DNA of 48,615 nucleotides from Candidatus Aquabacterium excrementipullorum (GTDB lineage Bacteria > Pseudomonadota > Gammaproteobacteria > Burkholderiales > Burkholderiaceae_C), in contig DXIO01000037.1 of the NCBI GenBank assembly GCA_019112875.1, positions 1 to 48,615 on the forward strand, in the 5' to 3' direction. Each line of letters begins with the position of its first letter. Position 1 is the first letter of the stretch. Shown here piece by piece: positions 1 through 11,286 of this stretch. The position numbers were made by a program, and so were the translations under genes. A model generated the notes under the pieces. It did no database searches. It was not told the DNA's origin and worked only from the letters and a program-made list of their open reading frames with translations.

Positions 1-411
1 GCGGGGAGCTTGCTTTCTAGCGGTAGCAATTGCATCAATAATGCTGCGGTCGAAGTTGGTTGTCAAAACCGAACTGACCGGCAATGATGCAAGCGGCAGC
101 AGAGGTGCCGCGTCATATGAGCCAAGAATGCTCTTGAGCGTCTTATTCTTGTCCCCGTCGGGCACTTCGCCGCTAAGCCAAAAGTACTCCGCCGCCTTTG
201 TCAGGCTGCCCTTTGCAATGAGCTGCGTCATCATGTTGGCTGTCAAGGCATCCTTTGCCCGAACAGACTCGGCCATCTGGGACAACAGCCCTTTCCAGTC
301 GGGCAACCCCGCCAACATCGAAACGCCCGCGCCGGTAAACATCACCGGGTCGGCTGCGGCTTGGAAGAACGACTTGAGGGCTTCAGCCACGGACTGGGAC
401 GATTCGCTCAT
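1..411 (-). CDS. SIR2-like domain protein, N-terminal fragment (runs off the window)
   Basis: Reading the minus strand from an ATG at 409-411 gives 137 residues with no stop before the window edge, so only the N-terminus is present. Residues 25-31 read FTGAGVS, followed by GLPDW (35-39), and residues 117-122 read TTNFDR. These are the GAGxS nucleotide-binding loop and the TTNFD motif of SIR2-like NAD-binding domains. SIR2 domains of this bacterial type are often NAD hydrolases fused to sensor or effector domains in anti-phage proteins such as ThsA and the DSR proteins, but the C-terminal part that would decide the family lies outside the window. An in-frame GTG lies a few codons upstream, so the start could be slightly longer. 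Domain assignment is secure; a defence role is inference. Confidence 0.83.
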   Translation of the reverse strand, partial: MSESSQSVAEALKSFFQAAADPVMFTGAGVSMLAGLPDWKGLLSQMAESVRAKDALTANMMTQLIAKGSLTKAAEYFWLSGEVPDGDKNKTLKSILGSYDAAPLLPLASLPVSSVLTTNFDRSIIDAIATARKQAPR

Positions 412-899
412 TGACGCGCTCGGTGTGAAACTGCTGTTATTTTGCACTTCATTGGCACATCGACCAGAGATTCAAACGCGAGGTGCGAGTCGGCTAGCTT
501 CCGGGCTGGGGTCTGCCTATGTCTCTTCAGGGTCGAAAGTCCTATTTCTCCGCCAGCGGGAGCAAGCGTTGGCCCGGCGTCGCCACCAGATCGTGGACCT
601 ACCCGTCCGCCCGGCCGTCGCCGAAGGGCAAGTTCAGGTACGGCGGTCCGCGGCAAGGCGAGCCGACCAAAGTCAGGCATCGGCGCCCGCCGACATTGGC
701 CAGCACACCCTGGCCGTCTGTACCCAGCCTAAATCTGTCCAATTTATCGAAGCATGCCAGTGTCCGCTCCTGGCCGGAATGAACTACAGGGCAATGCCCA
801 GAGCTGAAATTGACCTTCAGCCAACAGAGGCGTCGAAGGCTGACAGAGTCTTTCATAATCAAGGTCAGCCCCGCTCGTTCGAAATGCCCACCTTCCACC
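412..899. other. Gene-poor stretch between the SIR2 gene and the GreA/B paralogue
   Basis: No frame in these 488 bases gives a protein I recognise. Short open frames on both strands have the Arg/Ala/Pro-rich composition of GC-driven spurious translation. The region must hold the promoters of the two divergent neighbours, but I see no clear -35/-10 pair. It may be decayed coding or mosaic sequence left by accessory-gene turnover. Confidence 0.4.
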
Positions 900-1382
900 A
901 TGGATAAATTCTTGCTGAAGCAGCAGGTGCTGGACCGGCTCGCCGAAGACCTGCTGCAAGCCGAGCAAGCCGTGCGGGTGGCCCATGAAACGGCGACGCA
1001 CGAAGAAAACATCGCCGAAAACAAATACGACACCTTGGGGCTGGAGGCCGCTTATCTGGCCACCGGCCAGGCCCGTCGCGCTGAAGCCATCCGCCAGGCG
1101 ATGGCCCATTGGCGCCAGTTCCATCCGCACCCCTACGACGCCAGCAAAGGCATACAGCTCGGCGCGCTGGTCTGCCTGGTCGATGCCGACGACAAGCAGC
1201 AACAGCTCTTTCTCGGCCCGGCTGGGGGCAGCATGACCTTGGGCAGCGGCGCCCAGATCGTTCAGGTCATCAGCACCGAAGCCCCTTTGGGCAGGAACAT
1301 GCTGGGCAAATGCGAGGGTGACGAGGTGTCGATACAGGTCGCGTCAACCCGGCAGCAGTTCGAGGTGCTGCGGGTTCATTGA
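900..1382 (+). CDS. GreA/GreB-family transcription elongation factor paralogue
   Basis: 160 residues. The N-terminal ~72 residues are helical and charged (HEENIAENKY, 35-44), as in the coiled-coil domain of Gre factors. Residues ~80-160 are the C-terminal FKBP-like domain, with the diagnostic APLGRNMLGKCEGDEV at 128-143. Gre factors enter the RNA polymerase secondary channel and stimulate cleavage of backtracked transcripts. This one resembles the extra short GreA/B-like proteins of Pseudomonas and Burkholderiales rather than canonical GreA; a true greB lies at 30471-31040. The ATG at 900 begins MDKFLLKQQV; the frame is open further upstream, but that part has no Gre-like sequence. It converges on the small membrane protein downstream. 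Confidence 0.82.
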   Translation: MDKFLLKQQVLDRLAEDLLQAEQAVRVAHETATHEENIAENKYDTLGLEAAYLATGQARRAEAIRQAMAHWRQFHPHPYDASKGIQLGALVCLVDADDKQQQLFLGPAGGSMTLGSGAQIVQVISTEAPLGRNMLGKCEGDEVSIQVASTRQQFEVLRVH

Positions 1383-1409
1383 GCCGCCAGCAAGCTCGCA
1401 CCTTGGCCA

Positions 1410-1652
1410 TCACGGCAAGGTCAAGTCCAAGCCGAGCATCCTGCCAAACCTGAAGGTGAGGAACAGCAGGGCCAGGAGCACCAGCACGAAGACGGCAGCC
1501 ACTTTGACGCCCGTGCGCAGCACCGCGCTCCGTTTCTCCTGCCCCTTGCCTTTTCTGCCTTGGTCGTAATGCCACTTGATGGCGAAGAACATGCCTGTGC
1601 CCAGCACGAGCGTCTTGAACACGATGAAGACTGTAGGGAACCAATCCATCAT
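1410..1652 (-). CDS. Small two-helix inner-membrane protein, unknown function
   Basis: 80 residues starting MMDWFPTVF. Two hydrophobic segments, about residues 6-25 and 46-66, are separated by a basic loop (DQGRKGKGQEKR), so both termini probably face the same side of the membrane with the loop in the cytoplasm. I recognise no family. A weak purine-rich Shine-Dalgarno (gggag) lies about 14 bases upstream. The gene is divergent from the MocR regulator at 1745, an arrangement in which such regulators often control the neighbour, so it is a candidate target. It may start at the second Met. Confidence 0.6.
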   Translation of the reverse strand: MMDWFPTVFIVFKTLVLGTGMFFAIKWHYDQGRKGKGQEKRSAVLRTGVKVAAVFVLVLLALLFLTFRFGRMLGLDLTLP

Positions 1653-1744
1653 CAGAACTTTGCCAGACTCCCTGGCTGGATACCAGGGTCAGTTTTCTGA
1701 AAAAAATGCGTATCAGATGGGTGTGCTGGTATGGTGCGTGATCC

Positions 1745-4959
<3,215 letters not shown>

Positions 4960-6246
4960 TCACGACGCCTTGGTGGCGCTGTTTGCAGGCAGGAACATGG
5001 CCTGCAGATCGCTCAGGAAATCCAGGCCGCGCGCCGTGGGCCACACGCGCTGCAGGTCGCGCGCGATCAAACCCTTGGCCTCGGCCTCGGCCAGCGGGCG
5101 CTGAATGGCGGCGGTGGTGAGGCCGGTGCGCTCGGCGAAGCGCGCGAGCTCGAAGCCGGCCTTCAGGCGCAGGCCATTGAGCATGAACTCGAAGGGGCGG
5201 GCGTCGAGCGGGATGTCGTGCTCGTTGGACAGGGCCTGGCCTTGCAGCGCCTTGTCCATGTAGGTGGCCGGCTCGCGCCAGCGCACCTGGCGCACGATGC
5301 GCTCCGGGAAGCTCAGCTTGCCATGCGCGCCCGCGCCGATGCCCAGGTAATCGCCGAACTGCCAGTAGTTCAGGTTGTGCTGGCACTGGTGGCTGGGCCG
5401 CGCGAAGGCGGATACCTCGTAGCGGCGCAGGCCGGCGGCTTCGGTGGCTTCGATCAGGTGATCGAGCATGTCGAAGGCGGTGTCGTCATCCGGCAGGTCG
5501 CGCGGCGGCTGCGTGGCGAAGCGGGTGTTGGGCTCGAGCGTGAGGTGGTAGAGCGACAGGTGCGGCGGCTCGAAAGCCAGGGCCTGCTGCACATCCGATT
5601 GCAGCCCGGCCAGGTTCTGGCCGGGCAGGGCGTACATCAGGTCGATGTTGAAGGTCTCGAAGGCGCTGCGGGCTTCGTCGATGGCGGCGCGGGCTTGGTC
5701 GCTGTTGTGCACACGGCCCAGGGCCTTGAGCTTGGCATCGTCGAAGCTCTGCACACCGATGGACAGGCGGTTGACGCCAGCCTCGCGGAAGCCCTTGAAG
5801 CGGTCTTTCTCGAACGTGCCGGGGTTGGCCTCCAGCGTGATCTCGCAGCCGGCTTCCAATGGCAGCCGCGCGCGGATGTCGGCCAGCAGGCGGTCGATGC
5901 TGGCGGGCGAGAACAGGCTGGGCGTGCCGCCACCGATGAAGATGGTGTGCACGCGGCGGCCCCAGATCAGCGGCAGGCTGGATTCGAGGTCGGCGATCAG
6001 GGCGTCGAGGTAGCGTGACTCGGGCAAGGTCGATGCCGCGTGTGTCAGGAGCGCGAAAGGTCCGGCGCCGGGCCGCCCCAAGCCGGACGCGCCCCCTTGG
6101 GGGGCCGACGCCGAAGGCGTCTTGGGGGCCAATTCATGCGAGTTGAAATCGCAGTAGGGGCACTTCTGCAGGCACCACGGCAAGTGCACATACAGCGACA
6201 GCGGCGGCAGCGCGGCAAGGTGGCCGGGCCGGGAGAGGGTGATCAC
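4960..6246 (-). CDS. hemW: HemW-type radical SAM haem chaperone (formerly HemN-like)
   Basis: 428 residues. PPLSLYVHLPWC is followed by the radical-SAM cysteine motif CLQKCPYC (Cys25, Cys29, Cys32) and then GGGTPSLF. HemW binds a 4Fe-4S cluster and haem and delivers haem to acceptors; it lacks the features of the true oxygen-independent coproporphyrinogen oxidase. The start is a GTG whose bases overlap the rdgB stop (GTGA, 6243-6246), indicating translational coupling in an rph-rdgB-hemW operon. Residues ~39-75, just after the cysteine motif, are a Pro/Gly/Ala-rich insertion absent from the homologues I know. It is encoded by a palindromic repeat (separate entry). Confidence 0.92.
   Translation of the reverse strand: MITLSRPGHLAALPPLSLYVHLPWCLQKCPYCDFNSHELAPKTPSASAPQGGASGLGRPGAGPFALLTHAASTLPESRYLDALIADLESSLPLIWGRRVHTIFIGGGTPSLFSPASIDRLLADIRARLPLEAGCEITLEANPGTFEKDRFKGFREAGVNRLSIGVQSFDDAKLKALGRVHNSDQARAAIDEARSAFETFNIDLMYALPGQNLAGLQSDVQQALAFEPPHLSLYHLTLEPNTRFATQPPRDLPDDDTAFDMLDHLIEATEAAGLRRYEVSAFARPSHQCQHNLNYWQFGDYLGIGAGAHGKLSFPERIVRQVRWREPATYMDKALQGQALSNEHDIPLDARPFEFMLNGLRLKAGFELARFAERTGLTTAAIQRPLAEAEAKGLIARDLQRVWPTARGLDFLSDLQAMFLPANSATKAS
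6071..6130. repeat. Palindromic GC-rich repeat element lying in frame inside hemW
   Basis: The plus strand has outer inverted arms ggccgccccaag (6071-6082) and cttgggggcc (6121-6130) around an inner palindrome gcccccttggggggc (6091-6105). Similar gccccaag...cccccttgggggg...cttgggggcc elements are, from memory, common between genes in Comamonadaceae and related genomes. Here it is translated as part of HemW without breaking the frame. No other copy was seen in this window. Confidence 0.65.
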
Positions 6247-6887
6247 GCGCGCAGGCCCCAGTGCAGGGCCATCAGCTCGCGCATGCGGCGGCAGGCGATG
6301 GCGCGGTGGCTGATGGCGTTCTTCTGTTCGGCGCTCATCTCGGCGGCGGTGCAGCCATGGTCGGGCAGCCAGAGCAGTGGGTCGTAGCCGAAGCCTTCGG
6401 TGCCGCGCCCCACGGAATCGACCAGTTGGCCGGCCCAGTGGCCCTCGGCGATCAGTGGCTCCGGGTCCTCGGCGTGGCGCACGGCCACCAGCAGGCAGGT
6501 GAAGTGCGCGTGGCGCTCGGCCTTGCCCTGCATGGTCTCCAGCAGCAATGCGTTGTTGGCCGCATCGGCGGCTTCGCGCGGCACGCCGGCGGGGTGACGG
6601 CCGGCATCTTGCGCATAGCGCGCCGAGCGCACGCCGGGCAGGCCGCCCAGGGCACGCACGCACAGGCCGGAGTCATCGGCGATGGCCGCGCCCTTGCTGG
6701 CCTGGGCCGCATGGCGCGCCTTGGCCAGCGCGTTCTCCACGAAGGTGACGTGAGGCTCTTCAGCCTCGGGGATGCCCAGGGCGCCCTGGTTGATCAGGTC
6801 CAGCCCCAGCGGGCCCAGCAGCGACTGCAGCTCGCGCAGCTTCTTGGCGTTGTTGGAGGCCAGGATCAGGCGCAGGTGAGGCGTCAT
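6243..6887 (-). CDS. rdgB: dITP/XTP pyrophosphatase (RdgB/HAM1 family)
   Basis: 214 residues starting MTPHLRLILASNNAKK. It hydrolyses non-canonical purine nucleoside triphosphates (dITP, XTP) to monophosphates, keeping deaminated purines out of DNA. Family motifs are present: the N-terminal ASNNAKKLREL substrate loop, FVENALAKA, the metal site DDSGL, TEGFGYDPLL, and SHRAIA near the C-terminus. The ATG at 6885-6887 fits the family N-terminus; the frame extends further but that is antisense to rph. The stop overlaps the hemW start by four bases and rph ends 35 bases upstream. Confidence 0.95.
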   Translation of the reverse strand: MTPHLRLILASNNAKKLRELQSLLGPLGLDLINQGALGIPEAEEPHVTFVENALAKARHAAQASKGAAIADDSGLCVRALGGLPGVRSARYAQDAGRHPAGVPREAADAANNALLLETMQGKAERHAHFTCLLVAVRHAEDPEPLIAEGHWAGQLVDSVGRGTEGFGYDPLLWLPDHGCTAAEMSAEQKNAISHRAIACRRMRELMALHWGLRA

Positions 6888-6922
6888 GGCGGGTCCTTGG
6901 GGCAGGGCAGGAACGGGATGGA

Positions 6923-7657
<735 letters not shown>

Positions 7658-7690
7658 GGTGATCCTGGGAAACGGTGGGAGGAGAAAAAC

Positions 7691-7717
7691 AAAATCCGGT
7701 CGCGAGGACCGGATTTT
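7691..7717 (-). terminator. Rho-independent terminator after the kinase/phosphatase operon
   Basis: Perfect 11-bp stem aaaatccggtc / gaccggatttt with loop gcgag. Read on the minus strand it ends in ttttgttttt, so it ends transcription from the PP2C gene before rph. Confidence 0.88.
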
Positions 7718-7753
7718 AGAGGGTGGGGTGGCGCAAGCCTTGTGGCGGCGCTG

Positions 7754-8689
7754 TCAGGTCTTCTTGGTGGCGGCCTGCGACGAGCGGCGGATGGCCTCGT
7801 TGATCTCCCGGATGGAGCGTTCGATCTCGGCCTCGTCCAGGTCATCGGGCTCGACGGTGTCGCCGGGGCCGGCACCGCCCACGCTGGCCTGGATGGTCGA
7901 GGCGAAGACCTCGTCGCCCAGGGCCTCGGTGGAGATGCTGGCCGGCTCTTCATTGGCGGCCGATTCCCATTCCATGGCGAGCACGGTGACGTTGTCGCAC
8001 TTGGGGCCGCCGTTGCGCAGGGCCTCCTCGACCAACTCGGGCACGGCATCGGAGATGGTGCGCGTGGCCAGGTGGCGGGTGATGACGTCGTCGTCGACCG
8101 TGCCCCACAGGCCGTCGGAGCACAGCAGCAGGCGGTCGCCTTCCTGCAGCAGCAGGGGGCCGGCGGTGTCGACCACGGGCTTGCCGGGGCTGCCCAGGCA
8201 AGTGAACAGCACGTTGCGGTTGTAACGCTCGACCATGGGCACCACGGTGGAGAGCGTGTCCTGCAGTTCGGCGTAGGAGTGGTCGCGCGTGCGGGCGATG
8301 AGCTTGTCGCCGCGAACCATGTACAGGCGCGAATCGCCGCAGTGCGCCCAGTAGGCCGTGTCACCCTGGAGGATGCAGGCCACGATGGTGGTGCGCGGCG
8401 TGTCGATCAGGCCCTTCTCGCTGGCGTAACGCAGCAGCTGATGGTGGCCCGCCATGATGGCGTCCTGCAAAAAGCGGATCGGATCGGCCAGGTTGGGGCG
8501 CGCATCGCGCTGAAACAGGGCGGCGATGGTCTGCAGGGCCAGTTGCGAGGCGACTTCGCCCTCGGGGTGGCCGCCCATGCCGTCGGCGAGCGCGAACAGC
8601 CCGGACTCCCGCGTGTAGCAGTAGCCCATGCGGTCTTCGTTCTTTTCGCGGCCGCCCTTGCGGCTGACTTGGTAGACAGAGAACCTCAT
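7754..8689 (-). CDS. PP2C-family Ser/Thr protein phosphatase
   Basis: 311 residues. Metal-binding PP2C motifs are in order: KNEDR (16-20), ADGMGGHPEGE (35-45), CGDSRLYMV, LCSDGLWG and KCDNVTVLAMEW. It should be a Mn/Mg-dependent cytoplasmic phosphatase that reverses the partner kinase. The C-terminal ~50 residues are acidic and look disordered. The start overlaps the kinase stop (ATGA, 8686-8689), so the pair is translationally coupled. No forkhead-associated or type VI secretion gene is next to it, so a secretion role is not suggested by context. Confidence 0.93.
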   Translation of the reverse strand: MRFSVYQVSRKGGREKNEDRMGYCYTRESGLFALADGMGGHPEGEVASQLALQTIAALFQRDARPNLADPIRFLQDAIMAGHHQLLRYASEKGLIDTPRTTIVACILQGDTAYWAHCGDSRLYMVRGDKLIARTRDHSYAELQDTLSTVVPMVERYNRNVLFTCLGSPGKPVVDTAGPLLLQEGDRLLLCSDGLWGTVDDDVITRHLATRTISDAVPELVEEALRNGGPKCDNVTVLAMEWESAANEEPASISTEALGDEVFASTIQASVGGAGPGDTVEPDDLDEAEIERSIREINEAIRRSSQAATKKT

Positions 8690-9654
8690 GCCTTCGTGCC
8701 CGATTTCAGATTCTCAAGCTGCAATTTGACGCGTTCGGAAAAACTGAGTTTGGTGTAGCGGCGTTCGGTCTCGCGGGCGAGTTCTTTTTGCAGGGCGAAA
8801 ACGCTTTGAGGCCGGGCCAGCGGATCCAGCGACATGCACCATTCCGTCACTTCCAACAGATTGTCAGAATAGACGTTGCGCAGTCGCGAGAGTGACAAGC
8901 TTAAACGGTCCTTTTCCAAACGCTGGGGGGCGTCATTGGGCGGATAGCCCTGCATGCAGGCATAAATGCACGCTCCGATCGCATAAATGTCGGTCCACGG
9001 GCCGAGGGACCCATCGCGGCGGTACATCTCGGGGGCGGCGAAGCCCGGCGTGTACATCGGGCGGATGAAATTGCCCTCCTTGGACAGCACCTCGCGCGCC
9101 GCGCCGAAATCCAGCAGCACCGCCTTGTTGTCGTTGGTGATGAAGATGTTGGCCGGCTTGATGTCCAGGTGCAGCATCTTGTGCTGGTGCACGATGCGCA
9201 GGCCGCGCAGGATCTCGTCGAAGAGGCTGCGGATGGTCGATTCGCGAAAGACCTTGTCGCGCTTGAGATCACGCGCGGTCACGATGAAGTCCTGCAGGGT
9301 GTCGCCCTGCAGGTAGTTCATCACCATGTAGACGGTTTCGTTCTCGCGGAAGAAGTTGAGCACCGAGACCACGCTGGGGTGCGAGATCTGCGCGAGCGAG
9401 CGGCCTTCTTCGAAGAAGCTTTTCAGGCCCAGGCGGTACAGCGGCTGCTTGTCGGGCTTGACGCGCGGGATCAACTCACCCGGGGCGCGCTCGGCCAGCG
9501 AGGCGGGCAGGTATTCCTTCAGGGCCACCAGGCGCTTGTCGGGATCTTCCGCGAGGTACACCACGCCGAAGCCACCGGCCGCGAGCTTGCGAACGACCGA
9601 GTAGCCACCCACGACGGTGCCCGAAGGCAACGGAGCGGGTTTCGACTTTGACAT
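8686..9654 (-). CDS. Hanks-type Ser/Thr protein kinase, soluble
   Basis: 322 residues with a kinase domain from about 15 to 285. The glycine-rich loop is LAAGGFGVVY (24-33), the ATP lysine Lys46 (VALKEY), the catalytic loop HLDIKPAN (162-169), the magnesium loop DFG (182-184) and an APE-type AAPEMY. Leu replaces the usual Arg before the catalytic Asp (HLD for HRD), making it a non-RD kinase that may not need activation-loop phosphorylation. There is no transmembrane or PASTA region. It pairs with the downstream PP2C phosphatase and starts only 30 bases from the divergent yicC. Confidence 0.92.
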   Translation of the reverse strand: MSKSKPAPLPSGTVVGGYSVVRKLAAGGFGVVYLAEDPDKRLVALKEYLPASLAERAPGELIPRVKPDKQPLYRLGLKSFFEEGRSLAQISHPSVVSVLNFFRENETVYMVMNYLQGDTLQDFIVTARDLKRDKVFRESTIRSLFDEILRGLRIVHQHKMLHLDIKPANIFITNDNKAVLLDFGAAREVLSKEGNFIRPMYTPGFAAPEMYRRDGSLGPWTDIYAIGACIYACMQGYPPNDAPQRLEKDRLSLSLSRLRNVYSDNLLEVTEWCMSLDPLARPQSVFALQKELARETERRYTKLSFSERVKLQLENLKSGTKA

Positions 9655-9684
9655 AATCAGGTTTTGTCTGCTGTGAAAGGTGCC

Positions 9685-10623
9685 ATGTCAGTCTACAGTA
9701 TGACCGGCTATGCCAGTGCCGTGGCGTCGGTGGCAGACCACGTCGGTGAAAACACCGAGGACGCCAGCGCAACAGCCGCGTCACGCCATGCTGCCGAGGG
9801 CAGCGTCGGGGCCGAACTGCGGTCCGTCAACAGCCGTTTCCTGGACCTGAGCTTCAAGATGCCGGACGAGTTTCGCGCGCTGGAGCCGGCCTTCCGTGAC
9901 CTGATCACCGCCGCCTTCAAGCGCGGCAAGATGGAGTTGCGCCTGCAGCCCCAGCGCGTGGTCGACAACGCCTGGCCGCATCCGCAGCCCGAGCAACTGC
10001 ATGCCCTGGCCCACCTGGAAGGCACCGTGCAGAACTGGCTGCCCAAGGCGGGCCCCCTGTCGGTGAACGAGGTGCTGCACTGGTGCCGCAGCGCGGCCCC
10101 GGCCGTGAAGCTGGAAGACGCCGCGCTGGAGGCCGTGCGCCGCTGCGTGGAGGCCATGAAGGAAGCCCGGGCGGTGGAGGGCGATCGCCTGGTGGCGGTG
10201 TTGCTGGACAAGCTGGTGCAACTGCGCGAACTGGCCGCCCAGGCCGGCCCGCTGATCCCGCAAGCCGTGCAGCGTCAGCAAGAGCGCTTCCTGCAGCGCT
10301 ATCAAGAGGCCTTGCAGGCTGTGGGCGGCTCGGTCACGCCCGAAGCCGCGCAGGAGCGTGCGCTGGGCGAGGCCGCAGCCTACGCCTTGCGCATCGATGT
10401 CGATGAAGAACTGCAGCGCCTGAAGGCCCACCTCGACGAGATCGAGCGCCTGCTCAAGAAGGGCGGCGAGGCGGGCAAGCGGCTCGATTTCCTGATCCAG
10501 GAGCTGCACCGCGAGGCCAACACCCTGGGCTCGAAGGCCGCCGCGCTGGAGCTGACGCAAATCTCGGTGGGCATGAAGGTGCTGATCGAGCAGATGCGCG
10601 AGCAGGTGCAGAACATCGAGTGA
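9685..10623 (+). CDS. yicC: YicC-family endoribonuclease
   Basis: 312 residues starting MSVYSMTGYAS, the typical YicC N-terminus. gaaagg at 9674-9679 is a fitting ribosome-binding site, and the longer TTG start was rejected. The N-terminal part has GAELRSVNSRFLDLSFKMP; the C-terminal part has GKRLDFLIQELHREANTLGSK, the DUF1732 signature. YicC proteins are metal-dependent ribonucleases linked to small-RNA turnover. A short low-complexity stretch (about residues 15-37, Thr/Ala/Ser-rich) interrupts the first strands compared with homologues. In many Burkholderiales this gene directly precedes gmk; here gmk is 16.6 kb away. Confidence 0.93.
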   Translation: MSVYSMTGYASAVASVADHVGENTEDASATAASRHAAEGSVGAELRSVNSRFLDLSFKMPDEFRALEPAFRDLITAAFKRGKMELRLQPQRVVDNAWPHPQPEQLHALAHLEGTVQNWLPKAGPLSVNEVLHWCRSAAPAVKLEDAALEAVRRCVEAMKEARAVEGDRLVAVLLDKLVQLRELAAQAGPLIPQAVQRQQERFLQRYQEALQAVGGSVTPEAAQERALGEAAAYALRIDVDEELQRLKAHLDEIERLLKKGGEAGKRLDFLIQELHREANTLGSKAAALELTQISVGMKVLIEQMREQVQNIE

Positions 10624-10699
10624 TGCCGCACGCGGGCTGATCCCCGTACCGGGGCTGGATCACCGAAGCGCGGACGTGCTCAAGGCGTGCGCTACAATT

Positions 10700-10718
10700 G
10701 ATAATGATTCTTATTATC
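10700..10718 (+). promoter_or_regulatory. Fur box upstream of the FecI-like sigma gene
   Basis: gataatgattcttattatc matches 16 of 19 positions of the Fur consensus GATAATGATAATCATTATC. It lies 68 bases before the sigma start and stands out as AT-rich in GC-rich DNA. Iron-replete Fur would repress the sigma/anti-sigma pair. Confidence 0.9.
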
Positions 10719-10785
10719 TAGGTGGGCAGCCGCGTACCCGGCAGCGGTCGGCCAGCGCGGCTTTGCCGTGCCTGGGCCGTCCGCC

Positions 10786-11286
10786 ATGCCTGCCACCCCG
10801 CTGTCATCCCTCGAAACGCTCTACGTCGACCACCACGGTTGGCTCAAGGGCTGGCTGCGCGGCAAGGTGGGCAATGGCTTCGATGCGGCCGACCTGGCGC
10901 ACGACACCTTCGTGCGCGTGCTCAAGGCCTCGAACGCGCAGGACATCCGCCAGCCGCGTGACTACCTGGCCACCATCGCCCGCGGGCTGGTGGTCGATTG
11001 GTACCGGCATCAAGCGATCGAACGCGCCTTTCTGGACGCGCTGGCCTGCCGCGCGGATGGCCTGACGCTGTCGCTCGAAGAGCGCGCCATCATGCTGGAG
11101 ACGCTCACCGAGATCGACCGCATGCTCGATGGCCTGGGCGAACGCTCGCGCGGCATCTTCCTGATGGCGCAACTGGAAGGGCTGGGTCATGCCGAGATCG
11201 GCCAGCGCATGGGCGTGTCCGTCACCACGGTGAAGAACCACCTGGTCAAGGCGATGACGCACTGCCTGCTGCTGGTGGCCGAGTGA
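10786..11286 (+). CDS. ECF RNA polymerase sigma factor, FecI family
   Basis: 166 residues from ATG 10786 (MPATPLSS); an in-frame GTG at 10768 is the alternative. Region 2 is AADLAHDTFVRVLKA followed by PRDYLATIARGLVVDWYRH; region 4 is a helix-turn-helix around GHAEIGQRMGVSVTTVKNHL. FecI-type sigma factors are activated when a loaded outer-membrane receptor signals through FecR, and then transcribe that receptor gene. A Fur box lies upstream, and the next two genes are the expected FecR and a receptor with a signalling domain, so this is a complete cell-surface signalling unit. Confidence 0.93.
   Translation: MPATPLSSLETLYVDHHGWLKGWLRGKVGNGFDAADLAHDTFVRVLKASNAQDIRQPRDYLATIARGLVVDWYRHQAIERAFLDALACRADGLTLSLEERAIMLETLTEIDRMLDGLGERSRGIFLMAQLEGLGHAEIGQRMGVSVTTVKNHLVKAMTHCLLLVAE

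Noticed and set aside
41-907. Plus-strand frame of 288 codons at the left end
   Set aside because: It is antisense to the SIR2 motifs in its first part and has no recognisable domain.
4960-6246. Oxygen-independent coproporphyrinogen oxidase (HemN)
   Set aside because: Length and N-terminal motif fit HemW, the haem chaperone, rather than the longer HemN enzyme.
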